Shown here piece after piece: positions 1-5,830 of a stretch of DNA of 6,555 nucleotides. The first letter of the stretch is position 1. Every line of letters starts with the position of its first letter. The DNA is taken from assembly GCA_003647525.1 (NCBI GenBank), contig QMMZ01000118.1, positions 1-6,555 on the forward strand, given 5' to 3'. Position numbers and translations under genes: made by a program. The notes below the pieces were generated by a model, which searched no databases, was not told the origin of the DNA, and saw only the letters and a list, made by a program, of their open reading frames with translations. Source of the DNA: Deltaproteobacteria bacterium (GTDB lineage: Bacteria; Desulfobacterota; Desulfobacteria; Desulfobacterales; ETH-SRB1).

Positions 1-106
1 ATATTGATTTCAACTCTTGAATTAATTCTTTCGCATCTAAATCAGAAAATATATTAACCTCTCGTGAAATATAAATCTGTGTTCTCCGCAGCCGATCCTT
101 GTGCAA
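1..106 (-). CDS. Possible 5' end of an unidentified protein (partial, runs off left edge)
   Basis: An open frame on the minus strand begins at a TTG codon (104-106) and stays open for 35 codons to the window edge. The peptide begins MHKDRLRRTQIYISREVN and continues with an acidic, helix-like stretch (DLDAKELIQELKSI). An in-frame TAA lies just upstream, and an AAGG Shine-Dalgarno-like motif sits about 10 nt before the TTG. The composition (charged, non-repetitive) looks like real coding sequence. It is co-directional with the lipoprotein gene ending at 198 and would be the next gene of that unit. I do not recognise the family. The RTQIYIS start faintly recalls ribbon-helix-helix proteins, but this is too short to claim. 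The frame is short and the start is not ATG, so it could be spurious. Confidence 0.35.
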   Translation of the reverse strand, partial: MHKDRLRRTQIYISREVNIFSDLDAKELIQELKSI

Positions 107-113
107 TATTTAT

Positions 114-188
114 AAACCTTCTGTTTTTTTAACCGTGAACCGATAACTGTAAACCGTGAACTGTATAACCGACAACCGTGAACCGCTA
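114..188. repeat. AACCGTGAAC short repeats, three copies
   Basis: The decamer AACCGTGAAC occurs at 131-140, 152-161 and 174-183, spaced 21 and 22 nt apart. Related AACTGT/AACC words lie between the copies. The block is preceded by ACCTTCTGTTTTTTT (116-130), which recurs with the same decamer at 4562-4587. It fills the gap between the lipoprotein gene stop and the possible next gene on the minus strand. It resembles the degenerate intergenic repeat tracts seen in many AT-rich bacterial genomes; its function is unknown. Confidence 0.75.
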
Positions 189-197
189 CAAAACTCC

Positions 198-971
198 TTA
201 TTGCGGTGTCAGCACAAACATTGATGGATTAACAGAAACATCTGTCCAGTATTTGTGAACATCAATCTTGAATCCATTGCCGTTATCGCTTGATACAGTT
301 AGCTTCAAAGGAACATTATATTTATTTATCTTCTGCATGTTATCAATTACTACAAAATATAATAATTTTTCATTTACATCAAATAACTCAACCTTTTTGA
401 CATCTTTTTTATCTTCATCAAGATAAATTTTTTGAATCACATTTCCTTTTCTTTTTTTTAAAACAATTACATATCCCTGCTTTTTATTTCTGATAATATT
501 AGCAGTATGATATTCATAAAGCGGAATACGGCCGGCTAGTAATGATACTATTTCAACAGGTTTTACAGGTATTTGAATTGCTTTTTTCAGGTTGGAACAT
601 GAAGAGCGTTTCTTGTAAAAGCTATTATCAGTATGGGATAAAAAATAAAACCAATGCCCGTCATTTGCGATGCTTAATAAAGGTTGGCCTGAAATGTTCA
701 AAATGGCTATTCGTATCATATCAGGGTCAGACCCAACCCATGCAATGCTTGAAATAATACTTTTTTTATCTTCTTCCCAGAATGTTATTTTGCCGATGCC
801 TTTAAATATTTTAAGGTTTCTGTTTTTAAGTCTAATAGTTGAAAGAAGATTATTAACTTCAGTTATAGCGGCTGTGTCTAATAATTCAGGAGGCTCCTCA
901 ACAATTCTTCCCGTAAAAGAAGAACATGCAGAAAAAAAAACAGCGATAAACAAAATGATTGCGTGTTTCAC
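198..971 (-). CDS. LolA/LolB-fold outer-membrane lipoprotein, DUF4292-like
   Basis: The 257-residue product starts with a short basic n-region, a hydrophobic stretch (residues 4-13) and a lipobox FSAC with the acylated cysteine at position 16. Ser-17 follows the cysteine instead of Asp, which favours the outer membrane. The mature part has alternating beta-strand-like segments: a GIGKITFW strand near 58-65, IRIAILNISGQPLLSIANDG near 86-105, and C-terminal strands ending in MFVLTP. It also has a central PVKPVEIVSLLAGRIPL segment (135-151). This pattern suits the LolA/LolB-like beta-barrel half used to bind lipids or lipoprotein acyl chains. The start is GTG; no ATG lies upstream in frame, the signal peptide fits this start, and the Shine-Dalgarno is poor. 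It lies 168 nt downstream of the TPR lipoprotein gene and probably shares its transcript. Family assignment is by pattern recognition. A role in lipoprotein or lipid handling is inference. Confidence 0.7.
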   Translation of the reverse strand: MKHAIILFIAVFFSACSSFTGRIVEEPPELLDTAAITEVNNLLSTIRLKNRNLKIFKGIGKITFWEEDKKSIISSIAWVGSDPDMIRIAILNISGQPLLSIANDGHWFYFLSHTDNSFYKKRSSCSNLKKAIQIPVKPVEIVSLLAGRIPLYEYHTANIIRNKKQGYVIVLKKRKGNVIQKIYLDEDKKDVKKVELFDVNEKLLYFVVIDNMQKINKYNVPLKLTVSSDNGNGFKIDVHKYWTDVSVNPSMFVLTPQ

Positions 972-1021
972 TTGATAAACTCGTATAACTTGGTGGCTGG
1001 ACGAAAACTAAAAACACCGTT

Positions 1022-1127
1022 TTTTAGCAGTTAGCTTTTAGCGGTTAGCCTTTAGCTTTGTTTTTTAGCAGTTAGCCATTAGCAGTTAGCCTTTAGCTAA
1101 AAGCTAAAAGCTAATGGCTAATAGCTT
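1022..1127. repeat. 14-nt tandem array of TTAGC-type repeats with inverted end
   Basis: Units of the form (T/C)(T/A)TTAGC(A/G)GTTAGC lie at 1022-1035, 1036-1049, 1063-1076 and 1077-1090, with one degenerate 13-nt unit at 1050-1062. The right end turns into inverted copies (AGCTAAAAGCTAA). As a result 1072-1083 pairs perfectly with 1110-1121 and 1092-1098 pairs with 1102-1108. A second fold pairs AAAAGCTA (1106-1113) with TAGCTTTT (1122-1129). The array fills most of the gap between the TPR and LolB-like genes and would be transcribed with them. Confidence 0.8.
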
Positions 1128-1130
1128 TTT
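1072..1130 (+). terminator. Hairpin followed by T5, terminator-like only on the plus strand
   Basis: A 12-bp perfect stem (1072-1083 with 1110-1121) encloses an inner 7-bp stem, and an 8-bp alternative stem ends directly in TTTTT (1126-1130) on the plus strand. There is no plus-strand gene upstream to terminate, and on the minus strand no T-run follows the hairpin. It may only attenuate read-through or be a by-product of the repeat array. The structure is seen; the function is doubtful. Confidence 0.25.
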
Positions 1131-1139
1131 ACGAAGCCG

Positions 1140-2831
1140 TCACTTCAGATCCTGAATCTTTTTTTTGATATCCGCCTTATCCTTTTCTCTTTCCAATAGA
1201 GAACGTTCGTAAAACATAAGAGCCTTTTTTTTATTAGTCATTTTTAAATAAACATCGCCCAGATGTTCCAAAATAATTGGATCATCAGAAACCAAATCTA
1301 CCGCCTTTTTCAGAAGTTTAAGCGCATCTTTGTAACGCCCCTTTCTATAATATACCCATCCCAGGCTGTCAGTGATATAACCATCATCAGGGCTGTGCTT
1401 TAATGCTTCTTTTATAAGACGTTCGGCTTCATCAAGATTTACCCCAAGCTCTGCATAGATATAACCTACGTAATTCAAAGCATTTGTATTATGAGGATCG
1501 AGGATTATAACTGTCTTCATCGATTCTATTGCAGCCTCTTTTTTATCCCACTTGTCATAAACAACTCCGAGGCTGAAATGGAGTTCAATATTCTTTGGAT
1601 CAATTTTGATTGCTTTCTTAAGCACTTTTTCAGCCTTATAGAACTCTTCATTCTCTTCATAAAATGAAGCAAGATAAAGCATTAGTTCCGGTTTGTCAGG
1701 AATATTTTTTACTAAATTTTCTAAAAAATTAATGGCTTCCCTTATTTTTCCCAGATCCCGATATAGAAAAGAAATCTGGATCACTGAATTTTGATAAAAT
1801 TTTGAATCCCGCGGCACCTGTTTAAAGTGGGCTATTGCTGTTTCTTTATCATTAATTGCATTATATGCCATGCCTGCGGCATAATGAATGTCTGAACTGC
1901 CGGGTAAACTCTTTAACATTCCTTCTATGACAATAATAGCATCATTATATTTCTTTTTATTCAAATATATCTGAGCGACTTCTCTTATAACTTCAGAATC
2001 AGACAAGCTTTTTGCAGCCAGGTCATTAAATAGTTTGTCTGAATCTTTAATCATTCCATTCTTATAATAAAGAAGACCAAGCTCAAGGGCAGCTCTGATG
2101 TTATTTGAATTTCTTTTCAGAATTTCTTTGTATGTTTTAATAGTCTTTTGTTCTTTCCCTAGACTTTTATAAAGTTCAATCAGCTCAAATCTGGCTTCCT
2201 CAAGGTCTGGCTCCAAATCTAATGCTTTTAGAAATTCTTTTTCAGCATCAACTATTTTGCCCTGTTCAGCATAAATCTTTCCAATAAAAAAATACCCTGC
2301 ATAAAATTCAGGATATTTATCAACTAACTGTTTATATATTTTTAAGGCTTTGCCAAAATCGCCTTCTTCCATATAAATACCACCAAGAATCAAATATATT
2401 TTTTCCTGAGATGGATCATTGGCAATGACCTTTTCATATGCTTGTTTAGCATCATCAATTTGCTCCAAGCTCTGTTTAATTCTACCATACATAATAAGAG
2501 CTTCTACATCGCCCGGATTTTTGTCTAAAATATTTTTAACAATATTTAATGCATTTAAATTGTCTTTCTGCATAAGGTAAAAAATTGCGAGTTCTCTTTG
2601 TAAATATAAATTTTCAGGGTCATCTTTAATCGTTTTAGTCAGATAGTAGATAGCTTTATCTAAATTATTTTTCTTTATGTTCAGATGAGCTTCTATATAG
2701 TTATAATAACGATTTTCAGTTTTTTTAACCGGCACTTTATCGCCCGGGGGCATCGACTTAATTAAAGTACAACCCGGATAAAACAAAAAAGCTATAAATA
2801 AAATAGATAGTCTTAATAAGTGCGACTTCAT
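1140..2831 (-). CDS. TPR-repeat outer-membrane lipoprotein
   Basis: The 563-residue protein starts with a signal peptide (hydrophobic from about 8 to 18) and a lipobox YPGC, with Cys-21 as the lipidated residue and Thr-22 after it. From about residue 42 to 550 it is almost entirely tetratricopeptide repeats of about 34 residues. Typical consensus words are A-Y-x-K-V/A-I near 131-136, LG-x-Y-x-x-G, A-x-x-x-F-x-K/Q-A-L-x-L-x-P (198-208), KAIKIDPKN (406-414), and LGWVYYRKGRYKDALKLLKKA near 490-510. Such superhelical scaffolds bind partner proteins; in lipoproteins they often serve envelope assembly, export or secretion complexes. The start is ATG with an AAGGGA ribosome site (complement of 2841-2846) 9 nt upstream. 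That site overlaps the stop codon of the sigma-factor gene, so translation is probably coupled. The binding partner cannot be read from sequence. The TPR lipoprotein class is secure; a more specific function is unknown. Confidence 0.85.
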   Translation of the reverse strand: MKSHLLRLSILFIAFLFYPGCTLIKSMPPGDKVPVKKTENRYYNYIEAHLNIKKNNLDKAIYYLTKTIKDDPENLYLQRELAIFYLMQKDNLNALNIVKNILDKNPGDVEALIMYGRIKQSLEQIDDAKQAYEKVIANDPSQEKIYLILGGIYMEEGDFGKALKIYKQLVDKYPEFYAGYFFIGKIYAEQGKIVDAEKEFLKALDLEPDLEEARFELIELYKSLGKEQKTIKTYKEILKRNSNNIRAALELGLLYYKNGMIKDSDKLFNDLAAKSLSDSEVIREVAQIYLNKKKYNDAIIVIEGMLKSLPGSSDIHYAAGMAYNAINDKETAIAHFKQVPRDSKFYQNSVIQISFLYRDLGKIREAINFLENLVKNIPDKPELMLYLASFYEENEEFYKAEKVLKKAIKIDPKNIELHFSLGVVYDKWDKKEAAIESMKTVIILDPHNTNALNYVGYIYAELGVNLDEAERLIKEALKHSPDDGYITDSLGWVYYRKGRYKDALKLLKKAVDLVSDDPIILEHLGDVYLKMTNKKKALMFYERSLLEREKDKADIKKKIQDLK

Positions 2832-2844
2832 TTATAATATTCCC

Positions 2845-3810
2845 TTACTCAACTTCATCTTTAAAAGCATAAGAATCAAAATCAGATACTTCGCGTTTAA
2901 AAAATTCTCTTAACTTGTTTATTAGACTTTTCTCAATCTGTCGGACTCTCTCCCTTGATATTCCATAGCGATCGCCGATCTCCTGTAATGTGGCTGGATC
3001 ATCGGAAAAAATGCGCGCATTAAATATTTCGAGTTCTCTTTTATTCATTTTCTTTTTGAACATTTCAATCTTATTATGAAGAAGTTCCTCGATTTCCTTT
3101 TTTGCTACTTTTTCCTCTGTAGATTCATCCTCAGTACTTAAAAATTCAATCCTCTCGGTATCTGAATCATCTTTTAAGGGCGCGTCTAAAGATACATCCC
3201 AACCATTCAGCCTCAGTTCCATGTCCACAATTTCTCGTTCTGAAACGCCCAATGTTTGCGAAAGGAGTTTAGGCTTTGGATCAAACCCCTCATCTATAAG
3301 TCTCTGTTTTTCCTTTTTTAATTTAAAAAAAAGTTTTCTCTGTCCCTGCGTCGTACCGATTTTTACAAGGCGCCAGTTGTCCATTATGAACTTAAGAATA
3401 TATGCCTTTATCCAGAATGAAGAATAATATGAAAACTTAACGTTCTTATAAGGGTCGAATTTTCTGACAGCTTGCATAAGCCCGATATTTCCTTCCTGAA
3501 TCAGGTCTAAAAGATTCTGCATCCAAATTCTCTGAAATTCCAGTGCGATTTTTACTACAAGCCTAAGGTTGGAAGTGGCTAGAATATATGCTGCTTCTTT
3601 ATCACCATGTTCGCGTACTCTTATAGCAAGATCTCTTTCTTCTTCTCTTGTAAGAAGCTTATATCTATTGATTTCCTGCAAATATTTCTGAAGGGGATCA
3701 AACTTAACAAGAGCATTTTCAGAAGATTGGCTTGCGGAATTTTTACCATCTCTCTTTTTGCCGGCAATACTTTTTTTATCTTTTTTTATTGAATGTTTTT
3801 TTTTCTTCAT
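2845..3810 (-). CDS. rpoH: RNA polymerase sigma factor of the RpoH (sigma-32) type
   Basis: The 321-residue protein shows sigma-70 domains in order. A region 1.2 motif is at 38-64 (DPLQKYLQEINRYKLLTREEE). Region 2 is at 77-150 with NLRLVVKIA, the core-binding DLIQEGNIGLMQAVRKFDP and the region 2.3/2.4 stretch KFSYYSSFWIKAYILKFIMDNW. The RpoH box QRKLFFKLKKEKQRL is at 157-171. Region 4 is at about 252-305 with the helix-turn-helix LQEIGDRYGISRERVRQIEKS (275-295). The RpoH box places it with the heat-shock sigma factors and not with RpoD or RpoS. Its likely job is directing RNA polymerase to chaperone and protease promoters. An unusual lysine-rich extension of about 35 residues precedes region 1.2 and contains A9, A7 and A7 tracts. 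The ATG lacks a clear Shine-Dalgarno. The gene is first in the minus-strand unit, 13 nt before the TPR lipoprotein gene, and divergent from tRNA-Arg. Confidence 0.92.
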   Translation of the reverse strand: MKKKKHSIKKDKKSIAGKKRDGKNSASQSSENALVKFDPLQKYLQEINRYKLLTREEERDLAIRVREHGDKEAAYILATSNLRLVVKIALEFQRIWMQNLLDLIQEGNIGLMQAVRKFDPYKNVKFSYYSSFWIKAYILKFIMDNWRLVKIGTTQGQRKLFFKLKKEKQRLIDEGFDPKPKLLSQTLGVSEREIVDMELRLNGWDVSLDAPLKDDSDTERIEFLSTEDESTEEKVAKKEIEELLHNKIEMFKKKMNKRELEIFNARIFSDDPATLQEIGDRYGISRERVRQIEKSLINKLREFFKREVSDFDSYAFKDEVE

Positions 3811-3830
3811 TTTGATATTGGTTGAATGGT

Positions 3831-3848
3831 CGAGTGGTTGACTACTCG
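3831..3848 (-). other. Hairpin in the leader of the sigma-factor gene
   Basis: CGAGTGGT (3831-3838) and ACTACTCG (3841-3848) are complementary at 7 of 8 positions, plus one G-U pair, allowing a stem of about 7 bp with a tiny loop. It lies 21-38 nt upstream of the sigma-factor start codon and would be in its mRNA leader. It may be another intergenic repeat or a structured leader. No T-run follows, so it is not an intrinsic terminator. Confidence 0.35.
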
Positions 3849-3878
3849 GCTACTCTATTATTTAAGCCTTATTTTTTA

Positions 3879-3907
3879 TGGACATACAATAGAACATGTG
3901 ATATTTT
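3879..3907 (+). promoter_or_regulatory. Probable promoter of tRNA-Arg
   Basis: A TGGACA -35 box (3879-3884, five of six consensus) is separated by 17 nt from a TATTTT -10 box (3902-3907, four of six). The -10 is preceded by a TG at 3899-3900, giving an extended -10. The predicted start near 3914 leaves a short leader before the tRNA at 3927. This is the best sigma-70-type match in the divergent intergenic region. Confidence 0.5.
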
Positions 3908-3926
3908 TATTTACAACAGTTTATGT

Positions 3927-4003
<77 letters not shown>

Positions 4004-4014
4004 AAATTGTAATC

Positions 4015-4069
4015 GTTTACGGTTCACAGTTCACAGTTGATCAAAGCATAAAACCGTTAACTGTAAACC
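4015..4069. repeat. Imperfect inverted repeat of the AACCGT/AACTGT family after the tRNA
   Basis: GGTTCACAGTTCACAGTT (4021-4038) and AACCGTTAACTGTAAACC (4052-4069) are complementary at 15 of 18 positions around a 13-nt loop. Flanking GTTTAC (4015-4020) also matches GTAAAC (4063-4068). The words belong to the same family as the repeats at 131-183 and 4578-4591. The structure could help end tRNA transcription, but there is no T-run directly after it. Confidence 0.5.
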
Positions 4070-4232
4070 AGATTTATTATTTGTACCCCATAGGAAAAAA
4101 AAAGTAAACCCCGTTAACCTATAACAAACCCATATCCATCCAAATTTCATAATGAGTTTTTGCAACACTATAGCTGGGAATGAACTTACCGTAGCGTTAT
4201 AAAATTAAAGAGTTTTTATGTGAGATAGTAAA

Positions 4233-4439
4233 ATGAATTCAAACAGACTTCGCATAGCTTCCGGTGTAGGCCAGCTTGATCGTTTGCTTGGGGGGCTTTT
4301 TATCGGAGATAATGTAGTATGGTATGACGATGCCGGGAGTCTGGCATCGGTATTTTGTTTAAATTTCATACAAGCATCACAGGCTCAAAATAAACCTCTC
4401 ATCTATGTCAGCTTTGATCGCTCTCCAAAAAATCTTTAG
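4233..4439 (+). pseudogene. 5' fragment of a KaiC/RAD55-like ATPase-domain gene
   Basis: The 68-residue frame resembles the start of a KaiC/RAD55 RecA-superfamily domain. SGVGQLDRLLGGLFIGDNVVW (10-30) corresponds to the family's SGI-x-x-LD-x-LLGGG-x-x-x-G-x-x-x-L opening. It is followed by a helix (LASVFCLNFIQASQ) and a beta-strand PLIYVSFDRSP (55-65), like the family's VLYVS-x-E strand. The family is normally over 200 residues, so only about a quarter is present. At the P-loop position the sequence reads YDDAGSLAS, with no GKT/S, so this lineage probably does not bind ATP conventionally. The frame ends in TAG at 4437-4439, just where a dispersed repeat begins, and I found no continuation downstream. 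The start is ATG with a weak GAGAT ribosome site, and a TATAAA -10-like word lies at 4198-4203. It could still be expressed as a short peptide; a disrupted gene is more likely. Confidence 0.65.
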
Positions 4440-4463
4440 TGAAACCCCGTGTCTTTCTCGTTC

Positions 4464-4518
4464 CTACGCTCCTGCGTGGGAATGCATACCTGCTTCATGT
4501 TCCCACGCAGGAGCGTGG
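4464..4518. repeat. REP-like dispersed element with a 17-bp perfect inverted repeat
   Basis: ACGCTCCTGCGTGGGAA (4466-4482) is perfectly complementary to TTCCCACGCAGGAGCGT (4500-4516) across a 17-nt loop. A G-U and a C-G pair extend it outward to 4464/4518. The CGTTCC-ACGCTCCTGCGTGGGAATGCAT wording is, from memory, a type of repeat scattered through many bacterial genomes; translations of it (APAWE, SHAGAWE) are common spurious ORFs. No T-run follows on either strand, so it is not an intrinsic terminator. It begins right after the cut end of the KaiC-like gene. Confidence 0.8.
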
Positions 4519-4561
4519 AAAAAAGGAAAATCTTCAAAAGATGACCCCATAATTCTCCTCT

Positions 4562-4591
4562 ACCTTCTGTTTTTTTCAACCGTGAACGGTT
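4562..4591. repeat. Second copy of the ACCTTCTGT7-AACCGTGAAC repeat block
   Basis: ACCTTCTGTTTTTTT (4562-4576) and AACCGTGAAC (4578-4587) match 116-130 and 131-140 exactly; the only difference is one extra C at 4577. Here the decamer sits in an interrupted palindrome, AACCGT-GA-ACGGTT (4578-4591). Two copies 4.4 kb apart show that this is a dispersed repeat and not chance. Confidence 0.75.
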
Positions 4592-4765
4592 ACCAATTAT
4601 TCAACATAGTCAACTACCTTCTTCAGTTTAATTACCATGTCAACTTATAAACTAATGTCCTGCAAGCTCCACTGTTCCACTATCGGATCAATACCAAACA
4701 GGCTAATCAGCCACTAATTGAGCAGTAGTTTGTTCATAAATTTATGCGACTTGAAGCCCTTGGAT

Positions 4766-5830
4766 TTACGCCTTGCCATTTTTGCTTCCCTTCTTCATGT
4801 AGACTTCAATTTGCTTTACTGCCTTGTCAAAGTCGCTCTCAAACAGTCGATCCTGAACAATGCGGTATTTCTCAAACTCGCTTTCGGCGTGGGCCTTGGC
4901 GATTTCAGCCGACACCTTTCCACTGTCCGCCAAAATGTTTCGGTCGGCAAACTCCAGAAACATATCCAGCCGTTTTGCCCAATCTTCCATAGTCATAGGA
5001 ATCTTTCTGAGAGCGCGTTCTTCTGCCAGTTCCAGATAGGCGTTAACGATACGGCCAAGGGAATCAAGTTCTTCCCTGGTAAGATAATTCTTGGCAATGA
5101 ATACATCTGTTTGCAGAATTTTCCCGTTTGGTGTTTTCTCCCAGGAAGTTAGCCACATATTATCTTTACTGCTGTCCGCCCGTTGCATGATGAGTTCGGC
5201 CGCAGTATGGCCATGGATCGCAAAATGCAGTTTATTCTGCACCTCTGCAAAAAAATCCTTGGTGGTCGGAGCATCCTTGTTGTAATCGACGCTGGTGGCA
5301 TAAATATCGGTGACCTTCTGATAAAACTTCCTTTCACTCAGGCGAATCTCCCTGATTTCTTCCAAAAGCCGTTCGAAGTAATCCTCGCCAAGAAAGGCGC
5401 CATTCTCCATGCGCTTCTTGTCCAGCACATAGCCCTTGATGGCGAACTCCCGCAATACTTGTGTGGCCCACTGGCGGAATTGGGTTGCCCTAACCGAGTT
5501 TACCCGATACCCCACCGAAATGATGACATCGAGATTGTAAAATCGGGTCAGATAGCTCTTGCCATCTGTGGCAGTATTCCGGAATTTCCGGACAACTGAA
5601 TCTTCTATCAATTCTCTGCTCTGAAAGATGTTTTTCAAGTGTTCGCTAACGGTGCGGACATCCACGGCAAATAGTTCGGCCATCAGCTTCTGGGTCAGCC
5701 AGATGGTTTCATCCTCATAACGAGCCTCAATGGTTTGCCCGCCGGCTTGCCCTGTAAAAATCAAAAACTCCGCAGTACTATTGCGAATCAGTTTTTGGGG
5801 GTGATTTTCGTATGATTTGTGGTTAGCCAT
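4766..5830 (-). CDS. rhuM: RhuM-family protein (virulence RhuM family)
   Basis: The 354-residue product has the usual length and layout of the RhuM family. An N-terminal winged-helix-like part spans about 34-75 (TIWLTQKLMAELFAVDVRTVSEHLKNIF). It is followed by the hallmark block FYNLDVIISVGYRVNSVRATQFRQWATQVLREF (about 97-129) and a coiled helical region (150-180) with RKFYQKVTDIYATSVDY. A conserved C-terminal block then reads TKDFFAEVQNKLHFAIHGHTAAELI (190-214), then RADSSKDN and LTSW. The C-terminus is a charged helix. The family was named from a Salmonella pathogenicity-island gene. It is common beside restriction-modification and toxin-antitoxin genes; its biochemical role is not settled, and DNA binding is inferred from the N-terminal fold. 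The ATG has a strong GGAGG site (complement of 5840-5844) 9 nt upstream. The frame overlaps the antitoxin frame by 43 nt. No frameshift is seen. The base composition is richer in G+C than the left half. Confidence 0.85.
   Translation of the reverse strand: MANHKSYENHPQKLIRNSTAEFLIFTGQAGGQTIEARYEDETIWLTQKLMAELFAVDVRTVSEHLKNIFQSRELIEDSVVRKFRNTATDGKSYLTRFYNLDVIISVGYRVNSVRATQFRQWATQVLREFAIKGYVLDKKRMENGAFLGEDYFERLLEEIREIRLSERKFYQKVTDIYATSVDYNKDAPTTKDFFAEVQNKLHFAIHGHTAAELIMQRADSSKDNMWLTSWEKTPNGKILQTDVFIAKNYLTREELDSLGRIVNAYLELAEERALRKIPMTMEDWAKRLDMFLEFADRNILADSGKVSAEIAKAHAESEFEKYRIVQDRLFESDFDKAVKQIEVYMKKGSKNGKA

Larger units (their letters stand above)
4440..4765. other. Gene-free stretch at the junction of old and accessory DNA
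   Basis: This 326-nt stretch holds the strong hairpin repeat (4464-4518), an AACCGT repeat (4562-4591), a weak GGCT/AGCC hairpin (4701-4712) and a 12-nt palindrome CATAAATTTATG (4735-4746). The only frames here are short and mostly translate the hairpin repeat. One minus-strand frame of 28 codons (4550-4464) has a GAGGAG ribosome-site-like motif 4 nt before its ATG but runs into the repeat and stops. I see no convincing gene and no clear terminator for the RhuM gene ending at 4766. Confidence 0.6.

Noticed and set aside
542..975. Plus-strand open frames opposite the lipoprotein gene
   Set aside because: They mirror a well-supported minus-strand gene with a lipobox and have no ribosome site or family resemblance.
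1022..1127. Regular 14-nt repeats as a CRISPR array
   Set aside because: The units are directly adjacent with no unique spacers and are far shorter than CRISPR repeats; no cas gene is near.
4464..4550. A 28-codon minus-strand frame with a GAGGAG motif before its ATG
   Set aside because: More than half of it translates the inverted repeat, and the ribosome-site spacing is very short; at best it is a remnant start.
4405..4650. An 81-codon plus-strand frame across the hairpin repeat
   Set aside because: Its distinctive part (APAWE, SHAGAW) is a translation of the REP-like repeat and the rest is low-quality sequence.
4735..4746. CATAAATTTATG palindrome as an operator
   Set aside because: It is downstream of rhuM with no promoter beside it, and a 12-nt AT-rich palindrome is expected by chance fairly often.
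4718..5599. Plus-strand frames (and one minus-strand frame at 5149-5337) within rhuM
   Set aside because: rhuM is full length with conserved family blocks and a strong ribosome site; these frames lack any such support.
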